From JBFMFR01 sp040752025 (lineage in GTDB: Bacteria > Chloroflexota > Anaerolineae > Anaerolineales > UBA4823), in assembly GCA_040752025.1 (NCBI GenBank), contig JBFMFR010000052.1:1-50826 (forward strand): 50,826 bases of DNA, read 5' to 3'. The notes below the pieces were generated by a model. The model saw nothing but the letters and a program-made list of their open reading frames with translations. It was not told the origin of the DNA and did not search any database. This document shows positions 17,601 to 26,000 of the stretch, in pieces. Each line of letters begins with the position of its first letter. The stretch's first letter is position 1. Position numbers and translations under genes: made by a program.

Positions 17601-18081
17601 ATTCAGCCCGCGGGGTGAGAAAGCTGTTCGAAAAATTTATGGAAGGCAGCAGGCCAAGGGTGGGGTCCAGCAAGACCGGCAGGGCCACGGAAACCAGGAA
17701 GAACACGAATGCCAGCCCTAATCCCAGCCAATCCTGGGCGTGCAGGGGGCCGTCACGACAGACGAACCAGTGGTAGGCAGCAGCCAGGATGGCAATGGGC
17801 AGGATCGACCAGGAGAGGAACTGCGGCAGATTCCAGAGCAGGTCGACGATAGCCAGGGCCAGCGCCAGCCAGAGCAGGAACACGCCTTTCTCGCCGCGCG
17901 GATCGCCCAGGTAACGCTCGCTGAAGCTCAGTTGAGATTCTTCTTCCTCTTTGGGTGATTGCGGGTTGGAGCGGTGGTAACGCCTTTCCATAATCGCGCC
18001 GATCAGCAAAAAGAGCAGCGCGCCAGATCCCAGGCAGCAGGCCAGGATGGGGAAAAGTTCCTGGAAGGAAGAGTCCTGCAT
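14638..18081 (-). CDS. Large polytopic membrane protein with C-terminal beta-propeller
   Basis: 1147 residues. Residues about 5-740 are a succession of hydrophobic helices (perhaps 18-20) with no recognised transporter motif. From about 745 the chain becomes a soluble domain with repeated two-component-regulator-type propeller blades: IWLATNGAGVFRLP, LLLGTRAGLSFFDE, LWVGTEDGGSYWDG, IWVGSASGVLRYD, IWAGGAQGLVRY and IWVSTFDVSP. A last helix (AVFLFFALLFLRTW) returns to the membrane. In two-component proteins such propellers are extracytoplasmic sensors; here no kinase or output domain follows. There is no Shine-Dalgarno, but TATAAT ends 6 nt before the ATG. Function unknown. Confidence 0.8.
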   Translation of the reverse strand: MQDSSFQELFPILACCLGSGALLFLLIGAIMERRYHRSNPQSPKEEEESQLSFSERYLGDPRGEKGVFLLWLALALAIVDLLWNLPQFLSWSILPIAILAAAYHWFVCRDGPLHAQDWLGLGLAFVFFLVSVALPVLLDPTLGLLPSINFSNSFLTPRAEWPFLVICLCYALLTACRSRPSPLLRLVLVGLVAGVLLHILLKVPLSVWVLAASLPGAIPAPFGSLPLALLGASACLVLLGLGPLAVAWVRPAGKRDRALVGAGSGAVAGSLFFAWQGSILVNIISASPFFRLGLSPAENSQAQWIYALSSIASASLPAIILGLWACVLIGALVSALTGLLTPVEAGPPQPTSWPLEILLVSAPGLLLVAMLNIAVLALFDPAIQNILDAFGVEPPLGIQQNLLLGMIQPGLLLLALQLLVLGWLRNSALGGRAARFAGMQAMLFGLIAILMVILLQPSSATYLTWVQFLQGILGLEMLASGWRLTIYQGQPAADLPPMRFDGAGAGLFSALLVASIGLQTLAFAQGLALLVIPPLEKIAALQPADIPQLSASIQELFLLLFTSTNLVFGMCLACMVLLSSILGRWRQRGWFLETWQDLCLGLARLGQQPGVTGLRLLAVLSGLLLGILAASHIPPPWLFTLGTLLALLVTPRRAPLRQPLLVLAPAFLLAAAGFTCAWWETTPMAPSFLQALPLWSRSILYLLAGPAAGIAFRVLAQATRRRSQLAWRLVTLLGVALLAGALTFTNYPLASLRGGLSYYDGAAWQRFDPSNIPLGRQVNFHFFQDSRSRLWAVHAPGLALLQTGASWQAYAMPYETQSLRALKMVSSPCMLEDSSGQLWLARLDQLGRLVVSNTGVDFLDFAGSQAKSGERSSLIASSSPLIFTDCVSDPAGDIWLATNGAGVFRLPSNQPEGQPSWETFSTENSSLPSDGIHALLIDQQGRLLLGTRAGLSFFDEQDFTPIEGNGLQAAVLALFEGTDGELWVGTEDGGSYWDGAQWRSFASLPGWPGAAQVKAILEDRYGNIWVGSASGVLRYDRTQWQIVIPGLETTLLRIDPAGQIWAGGAQGLVRYAPSSGILQRFTAQAGDLAASTVQDLAFDSQGLIWVSTFDVSPAGITPHRAATAVFLFFALLFLRTWWGLRSHPVKP

Positions 18082-18087
18082 GGCTGG

Positions 18088-18093
18088 ATTATA
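18088..18093 (-). promoter_or_regulatory. -10 TATAAT 6 nt before the ATG (leaderless)
   Basis: Perfect TATAAT on the minus strand followed by CCAGCC and the ATG at 18081. Transcription would start about at the ATG. No ribosome binding site is present and no strong -35 is visible at 17 nt (AGCCTG). Confidence 0.55.
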
Positions 18094-18116
18094 ACTGTAA
18101 AAGCTTCAGGCAGGCT

Positions 18117-18470
18117 TCATTTCATCCCCAGGATGCGCTGCACTCCGACCAGCAGCAGCAAGGTCGCGCCCCAGGTGGTATAACCAGCGGCGATGATGGG
18201 GAGCAGCTTCCAGCCGGCGCGAGAGGCCAGCCAGACGGCGAGGGTGAAGGCCACGGTGGGCCAGATGCCGGTCGCCAGGCCGCGGGTGAACTGCTCGACG
18301 GCCAGTTTTTCGCCCTGGGTGGAGGAGTAGACGATCCACAGGGAGAGGGGGATGGTGACGGGCATGGTGGCGGTGACAGCGGCGACCAGCTTGCTTTGTT
18401 TTTCCAGCACGGCGATCAGAATGATCACGGCGACGGAGATGGCGACGGGGAAGATTTCGGTCAGTTTCAT
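18117..18470 (-). CDS. Small integral membrane protein (GlpM/DUF3147-like?)
   Basis: 117 residues with four hydrophobic helices; AAGGAG lies 6 nt before the ATG. Features are a short N-terminal helix, the KLVAAVTATMPVTIPLSLWIVY segment across residues about 27-50, a charged loop, and the paired helices TVAFTLAVWLASRAGW and AAGYTTWGATLLLLVG. Length and helix pattern recall the GlpM/DUF3147 group, but no diagnostic motif was confirmed by eye. It is transcribed leftward, just upstream of the large membrane/propeller gene, and could share its transcript although that gene has its own -10. Confidence 0.7.
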   Translation of the reverse strand: MKLTEIFPVAISVAVIILIAVLEKQSKLVAAVTATMPVTIPLSLWIVYSSTQGEKLAVEQFTRGLATGIWPTVAFTLAVWLASRAGWKLLPIIAAGYTTWGATLLLLVGVQRILGMK

Positions 18471-18632
18471 GTGCGCTCCTTGGGCATTTTTTCATCTGTT
18501 TGGCGGATATTACAGACAGGCGAGGACCATGATGGGATTTTACAACCTGCTTACAATCTGGTAAAGCGGCGTTCACCTGGGGGCGCGAGAATGAGGATGT
18601 TCGATCAAAGTTCTGCTGCACGGAGGTGCAAA

Positions 18633-18797
18633 ATGGTACGCGGATTACCGATGATGATCGCTCCTCGCCCCGTAGTACGCCGGGCGGCACGGCGGCGCGT
18701 TTGGCGCGGACCGGTGCGGCGCTGGCGCAGGCCGTGCTGCCTGACCCTGGCACTGCCCCTGGTCTTGCTGCTGGTTTTGCTCGTGGTAGTATTGTAA
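18633..18797 (+). CDS. 54-residue Arg-rich membrane peptide
   Basis: ATG 18633 has an excellent GGAGGTG ribosome binding site 5 nt upstream. The protein has a very basic first half (VVRRAARRRVWRGPVRRWRR) followed by a pure hydrophobic tail (LALPLVLLLVLLVVVL) ending at the stop. This is a tail-anchored topology with a polybasic cytosolic head, as in some nucleic-acid- or lipid-binding micropeptides. Longer frames on either strand here lack ribosome binding sites. Located between divergent genes, 76 bp ahead of the acyl-CoA dehydrogenase. Function unknown. Confidence 0.65.
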   Translation: MVRGLPMMIAPRPVVRRAARRRVWRGPVRRWRRPCCLTLALPLVLLLVLLVVVL

Positions 18798-18873
18798 GCG
18801 GGATTGGCGCAAAGATGGGGGACTTCATGCGCTCCCTGGGCTTTGTGTGCTAAACTAAAGCCAGGAGGCAGGC

Positions 18874-20475
18874 ATGAATTTCCAGTCTTACGCATACGGT
18901 ACGAATCACTGGCTGCTAGAGCCAGATCTCAAGCTGATTCTACAGGGCTATTGGGAAGATTTCTCCCAGCACGAAAGTGAACTGGAGCAGTTCGGCGAAC
19001 TGGCAGGCGGGCGAGCCTACGAAATTGCCGATTGGGTCGACCGCAGCGCGGCGCCGGAACTGGTGATGCACAACCTGGACGGGCAGCGGGTCGACCGGGC
19101 GCGCCTGGACCCGGCTCACGCGGCTTTGCTGCAGGAGCTGGCGGCGATCAACCGCCCGCCTTACCAGGGCGGTTCGTGGCTGCAGCACTTCGCACTGGGA
19201 TATTTGCTGGCCGACCCCGGTCTATATTGCACGCTGATTGTCACTAACCAGACAGCCTACGCGATCTATAAGTATGCCCCGGAGCACAAGGATTGGCTGG
19301 AGAAGCTGCTCTCGGGCCAGGCCTGGGGGGCAACCTGGATGACCGAGACGCAGAGTGGCAGCGACCTGGGTGCCAACCGGACCCGGGCGGTGCAAGAAGA
19401 CGGTCGGTGGCGGCTGTACGGGGAGGATAAGTATTTCGCCAGCAACGCCGGGATCGCTGACCTGGCGGTGGCCACGGCGCGCCCGCAGGGGGCGGCCGCT
19501 GGGCCGAAGGGGCTGGCACTGTTCCTGGTGCCGCGCCTGGACGAACAGGGGCAGCTCAATTACACGGTGCGGCGCTTCAAGCGCAAGAGCGCCACGCGGG
19601 CAGTGCCCAGCGGCGAGGTGGAGATGGATGGCAGCCTGGCTTACCTGGTGGGCGAGGCGGAACTGGGCATCTATTACACGCTGGAAACGCTGACGGTCTC
19701 ACGATTGGCCAACGCGGTGGGGGCGATGGGGCTGGCGCGCAAAGCGCACCTGGAAACCCTGCTACGCTGCCGGGCGCGGGCAGCCTTCGGCAAACCGCTG
19801 CGCGAGCACCCGCTAGTGCGCTACGACCTGACGGACCTGGCGGTGCGCACGGCGGGCGGGGCGGCACTGGCTTTCCGCGCCATCCAGGCCTTCGACCAGG
19901 CCTGGAACGAGCGCCCGCCCTACAGCAGCGCGTATCACTACGCGCGCTTCTTATCCCACCTGGCCAAGAACCGCACGGCGGAGCACGCGGCCAGCGCCAC
20001 GCTGCTGGCAATGGAGCTTTTCGGCGGGGTGGGCTTTTTGGAAGACTTCGCGGTCTCACGCCTGCACCGCGAGGCACTGGTCATGGCGATTTGGGAGGGG
20101 ACGAGCAACATCCAGGCCTTGGATATGCTGGAAGCGATGCAGAAGAAGGGGGCGCACGAGCCGTTCCTGGATGAATTCCTGCCGCAACTGGAGCGGGTGA
20201 AGACGCAGCCAGCGAAACTGGCCAGCGCGCAAATCCAGGAGACGCTGGGTGAGCTGAGCGCACAAGGACCAGAACAGGCGCAGTGGCGCGCCAAGCAGGC
20301 CTTGAGGCGCCTGGCTGACTGCGCACAGGTGGGGCTGCTGTACGAGCTGGCGGAGCGCGGCGGAGAACGCTATGCAAAGCTGGCGGAATTGTACGCAGCG
20401 CGCTTCCTGCAGGGCGAGGCTTACCTGGATTGGGCGCTGGAAGACCTGGAAGTGTGGTGGCCTCTGGCAGTGTAG
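18874..20475 (+). CDS. Acyl-CoA dehydrogenase (AidB-like)
   Basis: 533 residues; AGGAGG 6 nt before the ATG. It has an N-terminal extension over ordinary acyl-CoA dehydrogenases, as in AidB and other long-form members. The flavin/substrate motif is ATWMTETQSGSDLGANRT, followed by the beta-domain and a C-terminal helical bundle with LLAMELFGGVGFLEDF. The catalytic-base position is in MAIWEGTSNIQ (E408). Expected reaction: FAD-dependent alpha,beta-oxidation of an acyl-CoA; AidB itself binds DNA and has little activity, so the in vivo role is uncertain. Followed by a hairpin; likely monocistronic or with the small peptide upstream. Confidence 0.9.
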   Translation: MNFQSYAYGTNHWLLEPDLKLILQGYWEDFSQHESELEQFGELAGGRAYEIADWVDRSAAPELVMHNLDGQRVDRARLDPAHAALLQELAAINRPPYQGGSWLQHFALGYLLADPGLYCTLIVTNQTAYAIYKYAPEHKDWLEKLLSGQAWGATWMTETQSGSDLGANRTRAVQEDGRWRLYGEDKYFASNAGIADLAVATARPQGAAAGPKGLALFLVPRLDEQGQLNYTVRRFKRKSATRAVPSGEVEMDGSLAYLVGEAELGIYYTLETLTVSRLANAVGAMGLARKAHLETLLRCRARAAFGKPLREHPLVRYDLTDLAVRTAGGAALAFRAIQAFDQAWNERPPYSSAYHYARFLSHLAKNRTAEHAASATLLAMELFGGVGFLEDFAVSRLHREALVMAIWEGTSNIQALDMLEAMQKKGAHEPFLDEFLPQLERVKTQPAKLASAQIQETLGELSAQGPEQAQWRAKQALRRLADCAQVGLLYELAERGGERYAKLAELYAARFLQGEAYLDWALEDLEVWWPLAV

Positions 20476-20508
20476 AACGCCGGACTGGAGGCAGGTTTGA
20501 TTAACGAG

Positions 20509-20551
20509 GCCTCCCGCAGGCGGGGGATGAACCCGGCGCGCTGCGGGAGGC
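20509..20551. terminator. Hairpin between convergent acyl-CoA dehydrogenase and pspC
   Basis: GCCTCCCGCAG and CTGCGGGAGGC are perfectly complementary (11 bp) around a 21-nt loop. It lies 34 nt after the dehydrogenase stop and 40 nt beyond the pspC stop, so it can serve both strands. No T-run follows, so Rho-independent action is not certain. Confidence 0.6.
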
Positions 20552-20591
20552 AGGGTCAGGAGGGGCAAGACAGCAGGGCAGCCCGGGCAGG

Positions 20592-20792
20592 CTACGCCTG
20601 CGGCTCTTCAGGGATAATGAGCATGAGCACCAGGTAGATCAGGGGGGTGATGGGGTAGAAGAAGGTGATCCCGACTACGATCAGGCGGACAACGGTGGGG
20701 TCCATGCCCAGGTACTGGCCCAGGCCGCCGCACAGGCCGCTGATCATGCGCTCACTACGGGAACGATAGAGACGTTTGACTTCAGTCGACAT
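20592..20792 (-). CDS. pspC: PspC-domain membrane protein
   Basis: 66 residues from ATG 20792, chosen for AAGGAG upstream and for the family start; the longer frame is promoter DNA. The PspC hallmark is RSERMISGLCGGLGQYLGMD followed by PTVVRLIVVGITFF and a second hydrophobic segment YLVLMLIIPEE. In the phage-shock response PspC is an inner-membrane sensor and regulator; stand-alone short PspC proteins like this are common outside Proteobacteria and probably contribute to envelope-stress sensing. No pspA or pspB is nearby. Confidence 0.92.
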   Translation of the reverse strand: MSTEVKRLYRSRSERMISGLCGGLGQYLGMDPTVVRLIVVGITFFYPITPLIYLVLMLIIPEEPQA

Positions 20793-20926
20793 GTTACATT
20801 CTCCTTGTGTTGTTTCGATCTGTAATGATATACGCAGGCCGGGTGGAATAGTTGCAGGCAGCGTGGAGCGCCTGCGGCGGAGGCACCGAGGCATGATTCA
20901 TGACGCAGGTTGGCAGCAAAAGGGGA

Positions 20927-20932
20927 TATAAT
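20927..20932 (+). promoter_or_regulatory. -10 hexamer for uvrC
   Basis: TATAAT ends 19 nt before the uvrC ATG at 20952. No good -35 is seen 16-18 nt upstream. It would give a 5' leader of about 13 nt, and that leader has no clear Shine-Dalgarno. Confidence 0.45.
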
Positions 20933-20951
20933 TCTATCCCTGGATATTGTT

Positions 20952-22820
20952 ATGGTACGTAAGGTTTCAGATCATCTCAAGGCCCAACTGGATACACTGC
21001 CAACCAAGCCCGGGTGCTACATCATGAAGGATAGCAGCGGGAAGGTGATTTACGTGGGCAAAGCGATCAATTTGCGCAACCGGGTGCGTTCGTATTTCCA
21101 CGCCAGCGCGCAACACGATCTCAAGACCAACCAACTGGTGGGGCGGATCGCGAATATCGAATGGATCGTGGTGGGCTCCGAACTGGAGGCCTTGATCCTG
21201 GAGATGAACCTGATCAAGAAGCACCGCCCGCAGTTCAACGTGCGCCTGAAGGATGATAAGCGTTACCCTTATGTCAAGGTACATTGGGGCGATGCTTTCC
21301 CCAAGGTGACGGTGACGCGCCAGATGGTGCAGGACGGCTCGCGTTATTTCGGGCCTTACACCAGCGTGTGGGCGGTGCACCAGACGCTGGACGTGCTGCG
21401 GCGGATTTTCCCCTATCTAACCTGCGACCGGGAGATCACCGGGCAGGATGAGCGCGCCTGCCTGTATTACGATATCAAGCTGTGCAGCGCGCCGTGTATC
21501 GGGGCCGCCAACCAGGTGCAGTACCGTCAGATGATCGAGGATTTGTGCCAGTTCTTGCAGGGACGCACGGAGCCGATCGTGGCGCGGCTGCGAACGGAGA
21601 TGGAACAGGCGGCGGAAGAACTGCAGTTCGAGCGGGCGGCGGCACGGCGCGACCAGATCCGGGCGATCGACAGCGTGGTGGAGCGCCAGAAGGTGATTTC
21701 GAGCGATTACATCGACTCAGACGTGCTGGCCCTGGCGCGGGCGGATGGGGATGCCTGCGTGCAGGTCTTCTTCATCCGGGGCGGCAAGTTGATCGGGCGG
21801 GATTATTTCTTGCTGGAGGGGGCAGCGGAAGACAGTGACGCGGCGGTGATGACTGAGTTCCTCAAGCAGTTCTACAACCAGGCCTCGAGCGTGCCGGCGC
21901 AGGTGCTGCTGCCGCAGGAGGTGGAGGAGGCGCAGATCATCCGCCAATGGCTGAGCCAGAAGCGCGGGGACGAGTGCGTGGAGATCCTGGTGCCGCGCCA
22001 GGGAAAGCAGCATGAGTTGATCGAGATGGCAGCGGAGAACGCAGCGGAGACGCTGCGGGCGCTGCAGGCTCAATGGCAGGCTGACCAGCACCGCCAGGAG
22101 CAAGCCCTGGCCGAGCTGCGCGAAGCTCTGGGATTGGCCAAACCACTCGGCCGGATCGAGTGCTATGATATTTCCAACACGCAAGGCACGGCAGCGGTGG
22201 GCAGCATGGTGGTTTTCGAGCAAGGTGTGCCCAAGAAAAGCCTGTACCGGCATTTCAATATCCGCTCTGTCAGGGGCCCGGATGACTTTGCCAGTATGGA
22301 GGAAGTGCTCACCCGGCGGATGAACCGCTGGCAGGCGGCCCAGGAGGCCGATCAGACGCCTGGTAAGAAGCTGGACCCGGCGTTCGCGCTGCTGCCGGAT
22401 TTGTTGATCGTGGATGGCGGTAAGGGACAGCTCAGCAGGGCGGTGGCGGTTTTGGAACGCTTTGGACTGCTGGGCGAGGTGCCGGTAGCGGGCCTGGCAA
22501 AACAGAACGAGGAGTTGTTCGTGCCGGGGCGAGCGCAATCGATCCTGCTGCCGCGCCAGTCGCAAGGTTTATACCTGGTGCAGCGTGTGCGCGACGAGGC
22601 GCATCGCTTTGCGATCACTTCGCACCGCAGGCTGCGCACCAAGCAGGGGTTGGCCTCGCGGCTGGAGATTGTGCCAGGGATTGGGCCGGCGCGGCGCAAG
22701 CTGCTGCTCAACCATTTCGGCTCTATCGAGGATATCCAGGATGCAAGCATTGAAGAACTGACGGCAGTGCCGGGGATTACACCAGCCCTGGCGCAGTCGA
22801 TCAAAGCTGGCCTGGAGTGA
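20952..22820 (+). CDS. uvrC: Excinuclease ABC subunit C
   Basis: 622 residues from ATG 20952; the frame also opens upstream at a TTG, but the family N-terminus begins near here. GIY-YIG nuclease domain: KPGCYIMKDSSGKVIYVGKA then NLRNRVRSYF. A Cys-rich segment (RACLYYDIKLCSAPCIG) follows, then the UvrB-binding UVR motif (RTEMEQAAEELQFERAAARR), the RNase H-like 5' nuclease domain with RIECYDISNTQGT and LLIVDGGKGQL, and a C-terminal helix-hairpin-helix pair ending PGITPALAQSIKAG. It makes the dual incisions in nucleotide excision repair. Length and all domains are typical. Confidence 0.97.
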   Translation: MVRKVSDHLKAQLDTLPTKPGCYIMKDSSGKVIYVGKAINLRNRVRSYFHASAQHDLKTNQLVGRIANIEWIVVGSELEALILEMNLIKKHRPQFNVRLKDDKRYPYVKVHWGDAFPKVTVTRQMVQDGSRYFGPYTSVWAVHQTLDVLRRIFPYLTCDREITGQDERACLYYDIKLCSAPCIGAANQVQYRQMIEDLCQFLQGRTEPIVARLRTEMEQAAEELQFERAAARRDQIRAIDSVVERQKVISSDYIDSDVLALARADGDACVQVFFIRGGKLIGRDYFLLEGAAEDSDAAVMTEFLKQFYNQASSVPAQVLLPQEVEEAQIIRQWLSQKRGDECVEILVPRQGKQHELIEMAAENAAETLRALQAQWQADQHRQEQALAELREALGLAKPLGRIECYDISNTQGTAAVGSMVVFEQGVPKKSLYRHFNIRSVRGPDDFASMEEVLTRRMNRWQAAQEADQTPGKKLDPAFALLPDLLIVDGGKGQLSRAVAVLERFGLLGEVPVAGLAKQNEELFVPGRAQSILLPRQSQGLYLVQRVRDEAHRFAITSHRRLRTKQGLASRLEIVPGIGPARRKLLLNHFGSIEDIQDASIEELTAVPGITPALAQSIKAGLE

Positions 22821-22855
22821 TCCGAGGACAGGTATTATTCAGGAGTGTTGACCGT

Positions 22856-22975
22856 ATGGCTAAGAAAAAAACGCCCTCGCAACGCGAGGTACGCGCTTTG
22901 CGCGCCCAACAACTCGTGTTCGTGTTGATTGGGCTGATCGTAATACTCTCGATGTTGATTTCACTGGTGCGCTGA
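22856..22975 (+). CDS. 39-residue single-span membrane protein
   Basis: AGGAG lies 10 nt before the ATG at 22856. The N-terminus is strongly basic (MAKKKTPSQREVRALRAQQ), followed by one helix (LVFVLIGLIVILSMLISLV) and a terminal Arg. It follows uvrC by 35 nt on the same strand. Very small proteins of this form recur in this type of genome; the function is unknown. Its charge distribution predicts a cytosolic N-terminus. Confidence 0.7.
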   Translation: MAKKKTPSQREVRALRAQQLVFVLIGLIVILSMLISLVR

Positions 22976-23026
22976 AGCAGCGGGGCCTTGATGGAGGCCT
23001 TCGGCCCTGGCCTTTAGCTGCTGCTT
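22975..23026. terminator. Convergent hairpin between small membrane gene and hybrid kinase
   Basis: AAGCAGC (22975-22981) pairs with GCTGCTT (23020-23026), with further GC-rich GGCC pairings inside. It lies between two convergent genes and overlaps the last codons of the kinase gene, so it can terminate both transcripts. Confidence 0.5.
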
Positions 23027-26000
23027 AGCAGCGTCTCGATAGCACGATTGAAGCCTTGAATGGTGAAGGGTTTTTGCAACCAGTGAACCTGGCCTTTTTC
23101 CAGTAAGGCCTGGTTGTCTTCATCTACTGGGTGACCGGTGATCATGAGCATCTTGATGCCGGGCTGGCGCTTTTGCAGGACCTGGAATAAAGCCAGCCCT
23201 CCCATTTGAGGCATGACCAGGTCGCTAATTACCATGACAATGGATGACTGGTGACTCTCAAAGAGCTTCAGGGCTTCGGCACCATTGCTGGCGATCAGGG
23301 TAGTATAGTTGTAAACCTCTAACAATGCTTGCAAGGCGACGCGTGTGGCTTCGTCATCCTCGGCGACCAGCACCATTTGCCCTTGACCACGGAGCGGCCT
23401 TTCCGGATCGGGTTCTTTGTGTTCTTCTGTGGCGGTGGGCAAAGCGGGCAAGTATATTATGAAGGTGGTGCCCTGGCCAGACTGAGAAAATACGTCGATA
23501 TGGCCAGCGTGTTGTTTGACAATACCATAAACCTGGGCCAGGCCCAAGCCAGTTCCTTGGCCAATGGGTTTGGTAGTGAAGAAGGGCTCGAAGAGGTGAT
23601 CCTTGACTTCGGGTGTGATGCCAACACCGCTGTCGTGAACGATGATGCGAACCCAGTCGCCGGGGATCATCTCGGGCGATGGGGGCGTCTGGCCGGATTC
23701 TAGTTTCAGGCAGCTCAGCTCGAAATGCAAGACGCCGCCTTCGGGCATGGCATCACGGGCATTTACGGCCAGGTTCATGAAGACCTGCTGCAAGCGAGTC
23801 GGGTCGCCTTCCACCCAATAATTGCCGGGCTCGTAAGAGAGTTCCAGGCGGATGGTCTCTGGCAAGATACGCACCAGCATCTTATCCAATTCCTTTACCA
23901 GGGGCAGCAGATCGAGATGGCTTTGTTCCATGACGGACTTGCGGCTGAAGTCCAGAATCTGGCGGATCAGGCTGGATGCGCGCTGCACTTGCTGCTGGAT
24001 GATGGCTAATTTTTCCTGGCTGTTAGCAGAGATGGTCTGGTCGTAGCGCAGCAAGTCTGTGTACACCAGAATGGCAGCCATGATGTTGTTGAAGTCGTGA
24101 GCGATCCCGGCAGCCAATTGCCCCACGGTTGCCAGGCGCTCCTGGATCTGGATGCGGGCCAGGTTCTCGCGTTCCTGGGTGATGTCGTTCAGCATCAGGA
24201 TCCACGAGTGCGGCTCGCCAGCAGGGGAGATGCCGGCGGGGCGAATTTGAGTGGCAATGATGCAGTTGGGTTGGCCTTCCAGAACGATCTCTACCGGCAG
24301 CGGCTCATCCTGCCGGGCGACGAATTCTTGCAGGGTATGGGGACCCAATTGTTTCAGGCGGTTATCGCTGTGGTCGATTTCGGCATTCATCTGGGATAGA
24401 ATGGCCTGCCCGACAGGATTGGAAACCAGGATGCGAAAGTCGGGATCCAGCAGGAGCACACCAACTGGCAGGTGTTCTACCAGGCTTTCTAGCTGTCTTT
24501 GCTGGGCAGTCAGCAGGGCAGACAGGCGCTGCATGGCAGCAGAAGCCTGGTTGGCGAAGGTGGTGAGTAAATGTTCCTGGGCTGTGCTGAATGCGTTTGT
24601 CCCTTCACTGGCGATGGCTAAAACTCCGACAATTTGTTGATCGAGCAGGACCGGCGCCTGAATCAGGGATTGGAGCTGGTGGATTCCTGGTTGGTTGGGT
24701 TCGAAATCGGGCATATAAGCCAGGTTCTCCTGGCGGGGTAAGGAGGTGTGCGACGCCTGATCCAGCACCCTGACGCATAAGGCGCGCAGGTCTGGAAGGA
24801 CGTTGGCAGCCAGAGGGCGGCTGATGTCAATGGATAGCTGGTGGAAATTTTCCAGCCTCAGATAGCCGAGAACTACCTCACAGTGAATTGCCATGCGGAG
24901 ATGGTCGAGAAGCAGTTCTAGCAAATCTTCATAAGAAAGTGAATAGCCGATCTCCTGGCTGAGCTTATACAGTTCGGTCAATTCGGCAGTGCGTTGGGCT
25001 ACGGTCAGTTCCAACTCCTGAGCATGATTCCGCACCTGTTCATACAGGGATGCGTTTTCCAACGCCACGGAAATCTGCCCGGCCAATACTTCCAGCAGGT
25101 CGCGATCCTGAGGGGTCAACAGATCCGAGCGGTCGCTTTCGATGCAGATTATGCCAACTACGAGTGTATCCTGAAAAATGGGCACGGCTAATTCTGCGAC
25201 CGTGTCGGGCGTGTCGACGCAGTAATCCGGGTCGGAGGCGACATCGTTGACGAGAGCAGCCTGGGCTGTGCGAGCGACGCGCCCGATGATGCCCCGGGAA
25301 AGCGGCAAAGTCTGCTGTTGGGGAGGCAGACCATGACAAGCTTTGAGCACCATGTGCCCTGCTTCAATCAGGTAGATAGAGATCTGGTTATAGCCCAACC
25401 TGAGGCGTAACTGGTTGACAACCTCGTCGAGCAAGGCTTGCACGCCGAGACGCTGGTTGAAGGTCTGCGTCAGGCTTTGGATCAGGGTGAGTTCCGCCAG
25501 GCGGCGTTGAACCTGCTGGTAGCGATGGGCGTTGCTCAGGGCTAAGGCAACTTCCTGGGTGATGGCTTTTAACAGAAATACATGTTCTTCGGAGAAGGCG
25601 TTGGGTATATCATGGAGCACTGAGAGCACGCCCAGCAAATTCTCGCCCGCTATAATCGGGGCGCTCAGAGCTGAGCGAACGTTTTCGTCGATGCCGGCGG
25701 CGAAGAACCAACGATGGTCTTCTACGACTTCGGCCACGTTGGCTGCCTGACGGTGTTGGGCAACCCAACCGGCCAGACCTTTGCCAAGGCTTAATTTCAG
25801 CAAGACATCAGCCTGAAGGGGGGATAAGGTGGTGTCTCCTGCAGTGGCGCGCAACTCCAGACGTTCACTTTCGGGATCGTAAAGAAAAGCCTCGCAGATC
25901 AGGCTACCTAAGACCTGGTTGGTGAGAGTGGCTGTTCGCCTCAGGATTTCGCCGGAATCGAGGCTGCTGGATAGCTCCCGGCTAATATCGTAAAGCAGGC

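Noticed and set aside
18106..18828. 240-codon minus-strand frame over the small membrane genes
   Set aside because: It overlaps a better-supported 117-residue membrane protein and the 54-residue micropeptide, and has no ribosome binding site or protein-like composition.
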